Assembly: GCF_002067135.1 (NCBI RefSeq)
Contig: NZ_CP020105.1
Coordinates: 3,596,001-3,660,000 of the forward strand
From: Spirosoma rigui
Lineage (GTDB): Bacteria; Bacteroidota; Bacteroidia; Cytophagales; Spirosomataceae
Direction of reading: 5' to 3'
DNA length: 64,000 nucleotides
A model generated the notes under the pieces. It ran no database searches. It saw nothing but the letters and a program-made list of their open reading frames with translations, and had not been told where the DNA came from. How positions within the stretch are numbered: the stretch's first letter is position 1; every line of letters starts with the position of its first letter. The translations under genes were made by a program, and so were the position numbers. Below, piece after piece: positions 39,077-46,897 of this stretch.

Positions 39077-39725
39077 GGGGGTGGTAGTAAATGGTGATAC
39101 GGAGGGTGTCTTTGCGCAGGTCGAACTCGTGAATGTCGGTGCGATGAACGGGCAGGCCGGTACGGGTACGCAGGTCGTGAAGCAGGTCGGCTTTTCGATC
39201 AGGGGCCATCAGGTCCAGCCGGTCGTAGTGAACAACGTGGCTTCGTTCCCGCCGGAACAGCCAGTTGCTTTCCAGCAGGTAAACGCAGCCGACGATCATA
39301 CCGTTGATCACGATCAACTGCCCGATGCCAACCGGTATAGTTGATTCTGCCAACGGTTCTACCCGGATAACGGCGGCAATCAGCCCCAGCGCAATGACCA
39401 CAAACAGGTAGGTCATGTCCTTGACCGAGACGCCTTCGGTGCGGAAGCGCAGCATTGAAAAAACGGCAAACAGACCAAAGGCCGCGCCTATCGTTAGCTG
39501 GACCTGATTTAGTAAATGCGTAATCAGGAAAATGAGCAGGTTGAAGGCGAAGAATGTCAGGAACAGATCGGTACGGCGGTAGTTGCGGTAGTAGATAAGC
39601 CCGATCAGGACAGTGACCGACACCAGATCAATGACCAGCTGTAGAAATACCACTGTGGAGAAGCCCGGTAGACCCGGCAGGACCTGACCGCCCGTTGACG
39701 GTGACAGCGATTGGAGAAAATTCAT
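39033..39725 (-). CDS. DUF4956 inner-membrane protein
   Basis: 230 residues. Four or five membrane segments lie between residues 20 and 155 (VVFLQLVIDLVSVTVLIGLIYY, LFLTFFAFNLLIFLITHLL, MTYLFVVIALGLIAAVI). A conserved FGLFAVFSMLRFRTEGVSVKDMTYLF stretch sits between them and is the DUF4956 core. A soluble C-terminal domain follows. Elsewhere DUF4956 genes travel with CotH kinase genes and VTC-type polyphosphate polymerase genes. Here CotH is 8 bp upstream but the VTC gene is missing. Function unknown. Confidence 0.85.
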   Translation of the reverse strand: MNFLQSLSPSTGGQVLPGLPGFSTVVFLQLVIDLVSVTVLIGLIYYRNYRRTDLFLTFFAFNLLIFLITHLLNQVQLTIGAAFGLFAVFSMLRFRTEGVSVKDMTYLFVVIALGLIAAVIRVEPLAESTIPVGIGQLIVINGMIVGCVYLLESNWLFRRERSHVVHYDRLDLMAPDRKADLLHDLRTRTGLPVHRTDIHEFDLRKDTLRITIYYHPHATRITTLTETLVS

Positions 39726-39733
39726 ACAAACGG

Positions 39734-41176
39734 TTAGTAAAGAAATGTGGTCACGGCCTGGTTTCGGGTTACGACATGGGTTTTCAGCGTCGTCATCGCA
39801 TTGACAAAGTCGGCGGTACTATTCAGGTAGGAGTATGGCTTCTGTTCGGTTTCACTGCCCGTAACGTAGGGGGTAATCAGGGCATAGTTGCGGTCAATCA
39901 GCGCGTTCATCGCAGTGGTGGTGAATACAGTGTTCGTGAATTGCCGGACGTACTCCTTGTAACGGGGGTAGTAAACGGGGTCATCCGCCACGTAGCGCAG
40001 CAGGGGCCAGCCGGTACCTACCTCGGACATGGACAGGGAAACGGCCGTCATACCGCCCCTGCCCAGGCCGCCCTGCTGGGTCTGCCCGCCACCACCGCTC
40101 GTGGTCATGGACATGTTATGGTCCCAGGGAATCCAGGTCAGTTTACCCGCTGGTGAATTGTAGAGGTAATAATTATGGGCCATAGCCCCGTAGGTATCCC
40201 AGTTGACGATGGTGTTGTTCACCGCCAGAAACGTCAGGTAGTGGTCGACGTTGAATGTCGCTTCCAGAGCACTGCGCCAGGCGGCCGGGCTGCTCGTGCG
40301 GGTCGGGCTATTCAGGGCCGCCACGAAAGCCTTGACGTCGCTGTAGTCGGCGGCTGTTTTGTTGTTTTTCTTCTCGAACTGACTCGCCACGAACGACTGA
40401 AACGTCGACTCCGGTTTGTAGATGTTGCCTTCGTCGTCGCCAAACTGGCTGGCTACCATCGTATCGTCGATCACTTCAACCAGGGTGTAGATACCGCAGT
40501 ATTTTTTACCCGCGCCAAAGTCAATGTATACCTTGTAAAAGGCCGTTTGGGCCGCCGGTACGCCCGCCAGCCGGAACAGATCGGCTACGATTTTTTCCCG
40601 GATGAGGGAGTTGTCGCTGTAGGCCGGCGACAGGCTGAGTTCCTGGAATCCATACAATCGCTGGTCTTTGATGGCCGGGTACGTATCCTCAAATTCGTCG
40701 AGGTTCAACCGGAACGGCAGTTTGTAGATACCCGACCGCCAGGCCGACGACAAGCTCGAGTTTCCCTTCAACCGGAAGCCAACGTTGTTGTAGAGTTTAC
40801 CGTTAAAACGCACGGGCAGGGCAATGTAAGCGGGATCTTCGGTGCTGAAGCTGCCGGGCGCACCACCATTGCCCCCCGGTGGGCCACCTCCCGGCGCTCC
40901 GCTCCCCGTGCTGCCGGTCCCGAATCCATACCCGAACTTCGTCGTCATGTCGGCCTGTACCGCCTGCCACTGGGCTGCTGTCATGGTAATTTCCAGCGTG
41001 TTGACCCGATCCTGCGGAAACACCGTTGCGTAGTCGGGCGCTGCGTTCTTGCCATGTGAGGCTTCAGTCCAGTCGCTGTTGGTAGTGGCATCGGCCGGGG
41101 CGAGTTCGTCGGGTGTCTTGCAGCCGAAGGTCAGCACCAGCAGTCCAATGGGAAAAATGAAACGGAGGGAAGACAT
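39734..41176 (-). CDS. CotH-family kinase-like lipoprotein
   Basis: 480 residues. The lipoprotein signal ends at Cys19 (VLTFGC). A Gly/Pro-rich linker occurs near residues 85-115 (GTGSTGSGAPGGGPPGG). The CotH fold follows: VGFRLKGNSSLS, KLPFRLNLDEF, FQELSLSPAYSDNSLIREKIVADLFRLAG, and the catalytic region NWDTYGAMAHNYYLY with Asp327 and WIPWDHNMS with Asp352, 25 residues apart. CotH proteins are atypical secreted protein kinases or structural spore-coat proteins in Bacillus. In Bacteroidetes they are envelope lipoproteins of unknown target. First gene of a CotH / DUF4956 / DUF2490 operon. Confidence 0.88.
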   Translation of the reverse strand: MSSLRFIFPIGLLVLTFGCKTPDELAPADATTNSDWTEASHGKNAAPDYATVFPQDRVNTLEITMTAAQWQAVQADMTTKFGYGFGTGSTGSGAPGGGPPGGNGGAPGSFSTEDPAYIALPVRFNGKLYNNVGFRLKGNSSLSSAWRSGIYKLPFRLNLDEFEDTYPAIKDQRLYGFQELSLSPAYSDNSLIREKIVADLFRLAGVPAAQTAFYKVYIDFGAGKKYCGIYTLVEVIDDTMVASQFGDDEGNIYKPESTFQSFVASQFEKKNNKTAADYSDVKAFVAALNSPTRTSSPAAWRSALEATFNVDHYLTFLAVNNTIVNWDTYGAMAHNYYLYNSPAGKLTWIPWDHNMSMTTSGGGGQTQQGGLGRGGMTAVSLSMSEVGTGWPLLRYVADDPVYYPRYKEYVRQFTNTVFTTTAMNALIDRNYALITPYVTGSETEQKPYSYLNSTADFVNAMTTLKTHVVTRNQAVTTFLY

Positions 41177-41310
41177 ACGAGCGGGGTTAGGTATATGTCC
41201 TCAGTACGTGTCATCCGTACTTTCCGTTGCGACGGCATCAGGATGTGTCGATCAGTACGTCGATTTCGCCGACGAAACCCGCCTGTCAGCGTATGGCCCT
41301 GCGCCGATGC

Positions 41311-42618
41311 TCAACTGCCGGAGGTCATGAACAGGCGCAGCCTGATGCGGTCGGTGGCGCGCTGGCCGTCGCCCAGCGTCACCCGCCGGATAAGGCCCTG
41401 TAAGTCCTGGCTACCCGACAGGGTCAGCAGCAGGGGGCGGTTCGGAATCTGACGGCGGATGACCTGGCCGATGTACAGCGTCAGGTCGAAGGTATAGGCA
41501 TCCGTCAGTTCCAGCGCGGTAGGATCGTAGGCGTAGGCGGCAATAGCGGTCGTTTCGCCGGTTGCTCCCGCCGGAACGGTGGCAATGAGTTCATTCTGGC
41601 TGTTGGTCTGGTAGAGGGCCAGCTGGACGGGCGGGGGCGTGTTGTCGCGCAGATCCCGCCGGATGGGCTCAATGGACAGGATAGCGCTGTTCAGGCCCGC
41701 AAACTGCTCCGGCTTGTCGAACGCGCCCAGATACGGGAACTCAATCCGGGTGCGGAGGGCGGCTCCCACGGCTACGTAGGTACTGGCGCTGGTCTGGGTA
41801 CTGCTGACTCTATCCGTGCGGTTTTGCAGCGCCTGTAGCGGTGATCCGCTCCGCTGGCTCAGTAGCTGACTGAAATGGGCGGCCGTAACAGGAAACTGCA
41901 CCGATGCCGCGGTGCGGCTGATGTCTGTACTGTGGTAATAAAGCCGCAGTCCCGATACGGTGCCAGTGCCAAAACCAGCGAAGGCGTTGGCCGTGGACTG
42001 CCCGGCGAAAGCGAAACCGGGCCAGAATTCAGCGAAGGTAGTCGCATCTCGGATATCGCCGGCGGTAAGTTTGGCAAAGAAGGACTGGGCCAGCGCGTCG
42101 GGCAGGCGAAAGCGAATTTGCCGCGATCCACTGTTTGGTCGCAACAGGACCGATTTTTGCAGCAGGGGAGTGGCTGCGTAATCAACCGTGCTGCTGTTGT
42201 AGTATACGTTGGCCGCCAGTGGAGCGCGTAACGGGTAGACCGATAAATCGAAGGTCGTGGTTGTGTCGCCATAGGAGAAGGCATAACCCAGTTCGAGTAC
42301 CAGCGAATCGAGCCGGAAATTGCTCTGTGTTGCGCCCGAGAGGTCGTTCGCTACGTAGTCGACGGAGGTGAAGCCCCGCGCCAGTAGTTGACCCGTTTGG
42401 GCGTCGGCCCAGCGGCCTACCAGAATATTATCGTCGGTAGAGGTAACGAACGTATCAGGCTCCAGTACCGTCGAGGTCTGGATCGTGACCGAATCGATGG
42501 ACTGAATCTGTAATTCGAAGGGGTTAATGACCGCCTGCCCAACGTCGAGATCGCCGGATTGGCACGAGGCAAGCAGGGCACCGGACAGAAGCAGTCCGAT
42601 GCAGCATAATTTTGTCAT
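41311..42618 (-). CDS. DUF4270 lipoprotein
   Basis: 435 residues. Lipoprotein signal ending at Cys19 (ALLASC). The N-terminal DLDVGQAVINPFELQIQSIDSVTIQTSTVLEPD segment and the DDNILVGRWADAQTGQLLARGFTSV segment match DUF4270 proteins of Bacteroidetes. The rest is predicted beta-rich. It follows the DUF4907 and kelch genes on the same strand with a 58-bp gap. Function unknown; a surface or periplasmic structural or binding role is inferred. Confidence 0.85.
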   Translation of the reverse strand: MTKLCCIGLLLSGALLASCQSGDLDVGQAVINPFELQIQSIDSVTIQTSTVLEPDTFVTSTDDNILVGRWADAQTGQLLARGFTSVDYVANDLSGATQSNFRLDSLVLELGYAFSYGDTTTTFDLSVYPLRAPLAANVYYNSSTVDYAATPLLQKSVLLRPNSGSRQIRFRLPDALAQSFFAKLTAGDIRDATTFAEFWPGFAFAGQSTANAFAGFGTGTVSGLRLYYHSTDISRTAASVQFPVTAAHFSQLLSQRSGSPLQALQNRTDRVSSTQTSASTYVAVGAALRTRIEFPYLGAFDKPEQFAGLNSAILSIEPIRRDLRDNTPPPVQLALYQTNSQNELIATVPAGATGETTAIAAYAYDPTALELTDAYTFDLTLYIGQVIRRQIPNRPLLLTLSGSQDLQGLIRRVTLGDGQRATDRIRLRLFMTSGS

Positions 42619-42676
42619 AAAAGCGAATGCGCTAGATAAATGGGAAGTGGCGGGTGGACCGGATTACTGGGTGAGG

Positions 42677-43021
42677 TCAGGGCGTGGTAACGCCTAATTC
42701 ACGCAACTCCGCGGCCGACAACGTGGGTAACTGCTGCCCTTGCTGCAGCTTTCGGATCACGCGTTCACCCGCGCGCTGTGCCTGTTCCTGGGTGGCAAAA
42801 CCGGCCCGGCCCGTTTGCCCGGGAATTATAGGCTGGTCGATGATGGGGTTGCCCCCGGACAGCACTACATACCCCCAGCCCGTTGCTGAGGGAGTTGTCC
42901 GCAACTCGAAATTCGGCTGCCGGTTGTACAGCTGATAGGTTGTCAGCAGCGTCAGCCCGATCAGGACCAGCATCAATCCCTGGCGGGTTGACTGGTTCGG
43001 TTGAGATGGGTAATCATTCAT
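42677..43021 (-). CDS. DUF4907-type small membrane-anchored protein
   Basis: 114 residues. One N-terminal membrane segment (GLMLVLIGLTLLTTYQLY) and a small external domain: GWGYVVLSGGNPIIDQPIIPGQTG, AGFATQEQAQRAGERVIRKLQQGQQLPTLSAAELRELGV. This pattern is that of DUF4907, recalled from Bacteroidetes annotations. It starts 7 bp after the kelch gene and precedes DUF4270, forming a three-gene unit. Function unknown. Confidence 0.78.
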   Translation of the reverse strand: MNDYPSQPNQSTRQGLMLVLIGLTLLTTYQLYNRQPNFELRTTPSATGWGYVVLSGGNPIIDQPIIPGQTGRAGFATQEQAQRAGERVIRKLQQGQQLPTLSAAELRELGVTTP

Positions 43022-43028
43022 AACACAC

Positions 43029-44060
43029 TTAGTTGGTATCGGTATCCTGGGCTACGGTCGGGTCAAACTCCCACAGGTCATCAAATCGGCTGGTGCCGCT
43101 GCTACCGGTGGTGATATAGCCTTTGCCGTTGATGGCGAAGCCAAGGGCATACTGCCGGGTAACACCCTCAAATGCACCCAGCGTGGACCAGCTGTCGTCG
43201 TCGGGATTATACTGCCAGACGGTAGTATTGCCGTCGCCAACCGTGACGTAGCCCCGCGACCCGATCGCAAAGCCAACCCCGTAGCTGCGGGCGACGAGTT
43301 CGTCGCTTTCGAAATCACCTTTTTCCAGCCACAGGTCCTGAGCGGGGTCATAAGCCCACCAGTCTTTCTCGGCCGATCCGTTGTTATTACCCGTGCCTAC
43401 GTAAGCGAGATTGTTGATAACGAAACCTACCGCGCCAATCCGTTTGGCCCCACCGTAGCTGGCTGTTTTCTGCCAGGCTCCCAATGCGGGATCGTACGAC
43501 CAGAAATCTTTCAGGTAGTTGCCATCGAAGCCGGTTCCCACATACCCTTTGTTGCCGAGAGAAAACGCGACGGCATTGCGCCGGGCTGTGCCGCCAAAAT
43601 CGGCAATCTGCTTCCAGGTGTTAGACGTCTGATCGAACTCCCAGAAATCCTTGAGCCGGTCGCTGTTAACATTGAGACCGGTGCCCACGTAGCCTTTCGT
43701 GCCGATTGCGAATCCAACGGCCGCGTTGCGGGCTACGCCAGCAAAATCGGCCACCTGGGTCCAGGTGTTGCGGTTGGGGTCGTAGGACCAGAAATCGGTT
43801 AACCGTTCGTTGTCTGCATTGGTGCCTGTGCCAATGTAGGCGATGTTGCCGATCACGAAACCGGCCGCAGCGTTACGGGCTACGCCTTCAAAATCGGAAC
43901 GCCGGCGCCAGTCGCCCAGCGTTGAGGTTGTCTCCGACTTGGAACAGCCAATGAGCAGGCCCGTCCAGATCAGGCAGATCGCCAGTAAGAGCTGATTGAT
44001 ACGTTTGTTGTGGAGCGTTGAGCCGGAACGGGAGAAAAAACGGAAGGGGTGAAAAACCAT
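43029..44060 (-). CDS. Kelch-repeat lipoprotein
   Basis: 343 residues. A lipoprotein signal peptide ends at Cys39 (GLLIGC), with a long basic N region. About six kelch blades of 46-50 residues follow, each with the pattern R(N/K)xAxGFxIGxxxYVGTG ... DFWxYDPxxxxWxxxxxFxG, and predict a six-bladed beta-propeller. It is first in the kelch / DUF4907 / DUF4270 unit. The propeller may bind glycans or protein partners at the envelope. No enzymatic residues of galactose oxidase are seen. Confidence 0.85.
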   Translation of the reverse strand: MVFHPFRFFSRSGSTLHNKRINQLLLAICLIWTGLLIGCSKSETTSTLGDWRRRSDFEGVARNAAAGFVIGNIAYIGTGTNADNERLTDFWSYDPNRNTWTQVADFAGVARNAAVGFAIGTKGYVGTGLNVNSDRLKDFWEFDQTSNTWKQIADFGGTARRNAVAFSLGNKGYVGTGFDGNYLKDFWSYDPALGAWQKTASYGGAKRIGAVGFVINNLAYVGTGNNNGSAEKDWWAYDPAQDLWLEKGDFESDELVARSYGVGFAIGSRGYVTVGDGNTTVWQYNPDDDSWSTLGAFEGVTRQYALGFAINGKGYITTGSSGTSRFDDLWEFDPTVAQDTDTN

Positions 44061-44236
44061 GATGGTAATGTTAGTTGGTAGACGCAGTCGTTTTTGATGG
44101 ACTGCTTACCACTAGGTACGAGGGTGGTTGGGGGAGTGTTGCAGCCAAAATCCGCATTTAACCAATTTTAACGTAGTGTGCCGACGTTAGTTGCCGATGT
44201 GTCGATAACCCCGACAGGGCGCCGGTGACACCACCC

Positions 44237-44296
44237 AAAAGCCCGGCCCCGCCCATCAAGCCCGCTCTGAAGGGCATTGACGGGCGGGGCCGGGCT
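44237..44296 (-). terminator. Terminator after the short-chain dehydrogenase gene
   Basis: Perfect 15-bp GC-rich arms (44240-44254 AGCCCGGCCCCGCCC and 44282-44296) with a 27-nt loop that contains a smaller GCCC/GGGC stem. On the minus strand the stem is followed by TTTT (44237-44240). It begins 44 nt beyond the stop codon of the gene ending at 44341. Confidence 0.78.
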
Positions 44297-44340
44297 GTAG
44301 AGAAGGGCTGATCCCTGGTAAAAAACGGCTGCTGCAACGG

Positions 44341-45159
44341 CTACTGGTTCAACCCGTATGCCTGCTGAATCATGGCGAAGAAATCTTCATTGCTCATGTC
44401 TTTCCAGCGGGTGTAGAGGTCCTGCGCGTCTTTGCCGGCCACGTAGCGCAGCCGGTCGGTACCGTCCGTAGCGGCTTCGTAAATAACCTCGGCAATCTGT
44501 TCGCTGCTGGAGTATTGGCCGCCCCGTTTGCTAAAAGCGGCCATGACCTGCTGAATACGCTCATCGTAAGGGCTGGCGCCGTCCATCGTCTGTTTCAGGG
44601 AGCGGCCCGCAAAATCGGTTGCCACACCACCGGGGGCCACCACTTTAACGCGGATGTTAAATGGGCGCAACTCGTAATTCAGTGACTCCGACAGGCCGTC
44701 GACACCGAACTTGGTGGCGTGGTAAATGGCGTTGAACGGTAAACCAACCAGCCCGCCAATGGACGTAATGTTGATGATGGTGCCGCCCCCGGATTCCCGA
44801 AAATGAGGGGTGAGCGCCTGAATGGTGCGCATTGTGCCAAACACGTTTGTCTGAAACTGGTCCATGAGTTTGGCTTCGGATACCGTCTCCAATGGCCCAA
44901 ACAAACCGTAGCCGGCATTGTTGAGCAACACGTCGATACGGGGCCAATCCTGTAGCGCCTGATCAACGGCCTGCCGAACACTATCGGGCTGCGTCACATC
45001 CAGGGTGCAGCATTTGATGGATGGGTACTGGTGCAGGTCGGTTGCGTGGTCGGGGTTTCGCATGGTGGCTGCTACGTTCCAGCCACGCTCGGCGAATAAG
45101 ATGGCGGCTGCTTTGCCAATGCCCGACGAAGCGCCGGTAATAAAAATAACCTTGCTCAT
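44341..45159 (-). CDS. Short-chain dehydrogenase/reductase
   Basis: 272 residues. Classical SDR: cofactor motif TGASSGIG (residues 8-15), NNAGYG, Ser in INITSIGG, and the Tyr-x3-Lys motif in YHATKFG near residue 155. The Arg in ATMRNPD after strand beta-2 suggests NADP(H). It also shows the PGGVATDF segment after the active site. A general oxidoreductase; substrate unknown. Followed by a strong terminator, preceded by a beta-barrel gene with an 88-bp gap. Confidence 0.93.
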   Translation of the reverse strand: MSKVIFITGASSGIGKAAAILFAERGWNVAATMRNPDHATDLHQYPSIKCCTLDVTQPDSVRQAVDQALQDWPRIDVLLNNAGYGLFGPLETVSEAKLMDQFQTNVFGTMRTIQALTPHFRESGGGTIINITSIGGLVGLPFNAIYHATKFGVDGLSESLNYELRPFNIRVKVVAPGGVATDFAGRSLKQTMDGASPYDERIQQVMAAFSKRGGQYSSSEQIAEVIYEAATDGTDRLRYVAGKDAQDLYTRWKDMSNEDFFAMIQQAYGLNQ

Positions 45160-45247
45160 ACGTGTAGTGATTAGGCGTTAGTCCCTCGCAAACGATTCGT
45201 GCGGGCTATTGGTTTGAGTACCTGTCCCGGACCCCGGTGGGCTGCCA

Positions 45248-45952
45248 TTAGCGCTTGGCCTTGCGGGGGCGGGGCGGGCGGACGGGGGAGATACGGTCTC
45301 CTTTCCGGATAAAGCCCCAGACGTCGGTTAGCAGGGCGGGAAAAATGCTGACGCCGACGCTGTAATAGGTTCCATTGAAATTCTGGTTGATATCAGTCTG
45401 GAAAATTGAATACCGGTACCCCACCTGCGCGCTGAGGCCCACCCAGCGGGTCGCTTTCCACTGCGCGTAGGCACCAACCTGGAGGGGCACAAAAAAGTCC
45501 CGTCGCGTGCGGTCTACCTGAACATCTTTGCGCAGATCGCGGGGTACGGCATAAGCCACCCCGCCCCCCAGCTCGACTGGTATGCTGATCATCCAGCGCT
45601 TGTTGTTTGTCATATTCCACCAGTACTGTAAACTAGTGAACCAGAGGTCGGTGCGGGTATAATAGGACAGGTTGATGCGCCGGGCTGCATCCCGTCGCCA
45701 GTCGATGAGCCGGAGGTAGGTAGCGTAGTTAAGCCAGTAGTAGCCCAGGGTGAGCTGGTGCCGTTTTTCGCCGAACTCGATGCCGGCGTTGACGCCCCAT
45801 ACGTTGACGTGCTGACGGTCGAGAAACGAATCACGAAAATCCAGGTTAAACGTCGGCGTAATCCGGCGCAGGTGTTTGACCGAGTCGGGCAGGGTCAGCG
45901 AGTCGGCGGGAGCGGTCAGCGTAAGAAGAACAAGGAGTGCAGATAAACTCAT
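45248..45952 (-). CDS. Exported beta-barrel-like protein of unknown family
   Basis: 234 residues. A short hydrophobic N terminus (MSLSALLVLLTLTAPADS) is a probable signal peptide. The remainder is rich in Tyr and Trp with alternating strands (VNAGIEFGEKRHQLTLGYYWLNY, LWFTSLQYWWNM, VGLSAQVGYRYSIF, TYYSVGVSIF). It ends in a basic Pro/Arg tail (VRPPRPRKAKR). I do not recognise a named family. It lies 49 bp downstream of another barrel gene and is probably in the same transcript. An outer-membrane location is inferred. Confidence 0.65.
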   Translation of the reverse strand: MSLSALLVLLTLTAPADSLTLPDSVKHLRRITPTFNLDFRDSFLDRQHVNVWGVNAGIEFGEKRHQLTLGYYWLNYATYLRLIDWRRDAARRINLSYYTRTDLWFTSLQYWWNMTNNKRWMISIPVELGGGVAYAVPRDLRKDVQVDRTRRDFFVPLQVGAYAQWKATRWVGLSAQVGYRYSIFQTDINQNFNGTYYSVGVSIFPALLTDVWGFIRKGDRISPVRPPRPRKAKR

Positions 45953-46001
45953 AAACGATACTAACCAACGAGCTGGCTATTGCGTTTAGGGCCAGTTCGT
46001 T

Positions 46002-46778
46002 TCACTTTTTTGTAAAATCCAGATCATAGTTTACGTTGAGTCGGAATCCCGAATCTATATCGAATATGGAGGTCTTCGACACCGGTTCCGGGTCGGCATG
46101 CTGCACGATCCGGTTGAAATAATTTAATTCAACTTTAAGGTTGTCACGCAGTTGATAGCCCAATCCACCCGAGATCCGGTTCTGGTTGAACACGTTGTCG
46201 CCTACGTTCTGGCCGAAGCTGACGAACAGTTCATCGAAGGCATTCAGGTAAAATTCACCATCGTCGATGGACGGGCCACGCAGCGGAAACGTTGCCGATA
46301 GCTGGTATCGAATCCGGTTCTCATAATCCCAGCGGGCTGTTTTACGCGGGTTTGTTGCCGAAGGTTCACCCTGCCACCGCTGTTCCAGCCGGATACGGTG
46401 GTCCAGTTCCAGCCGCCCAAATTTATCGCTTACCTGAATATCTTCATAGAGCCGGTGTTCATTCGTGGGTACGCCCGCATCGGCAGAGGGGTAGTTTCCA
46501 TACGGGTAGGTTGTAAACAGGGTGTAGCCGCCCGACACCTTTACCCGGTCGGCGAGCTTATAAACCGCGCCCAGGCGCGCCAGTGACTGCTGCCAGGTGC
46601 GAATGAGGTCGATCCGTCGCCATTGGTATTCGGTGTGGAGCAGCCAGCGGGACGCTAGTTTGTGGTCGCCATTGTAGGTATACCAGCCAATGGTATTTCG
46701 TTCGATAATCCGGTTTTGCTGGCCGAAAGCACTGGATGTTAAAAAGCCCAGTACTGTCAGTAACGCCAATTTTTTCAT
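46002..46778 (-). CDS. DUF2490-type outer-membrane beta-barrel protein
   Basis: 258 residues. The ATG at 46778 opens a signal peptide (MKKLALLTVLGFLTSSAFGQ); the frame is open 13 codons further upstream. Strands such as NTIGWYTYNGDHKLASRWLLHTEYQWRR, KVSGGYTLFTTYPYGNYP, LEQRW and RYQLSATFPL, with DELFVSFGQNVGDNVFNQNRISGGLGYQL, fit DUF2490. It resembles the gene at 38336 in plan. Function unknown. Confidence 0.8.
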   Translation of the reverse strand: MKKLALLTVLGFLTSSAFGQQNRIIERNTIGWYTYNGDHKLASRWLLHTEYQWRRIDLIRTWQQSLARLGAVYKLADRVKVSGGYTLFTTYPYGNYPSADAGVPTNEHRLYEDIQVSDKFGRLELDHRIRLEQRWQGEPSATNPRKTARWDYENRIRYQLSATFPLRGPSIDDGEFYLNAFDELFVSFGQNVGDNVFNQNRISGGLGYQLRDNLKVELNYFNRIVQHADPEPVSKTSIFDIDSGFRLNVNYDLDFTKK

Positions 46779-46897
46779 TGATATGCCGTAAATCCCTGAA
46801 TCCTGCACCCGCAACACCCGTACTGAACTAACTGGTTCACGGGGGCAAGGTTCAGGGATTTGCCGACTGGCCCGGCCCGGTGCCCTGGTCTACTGGG

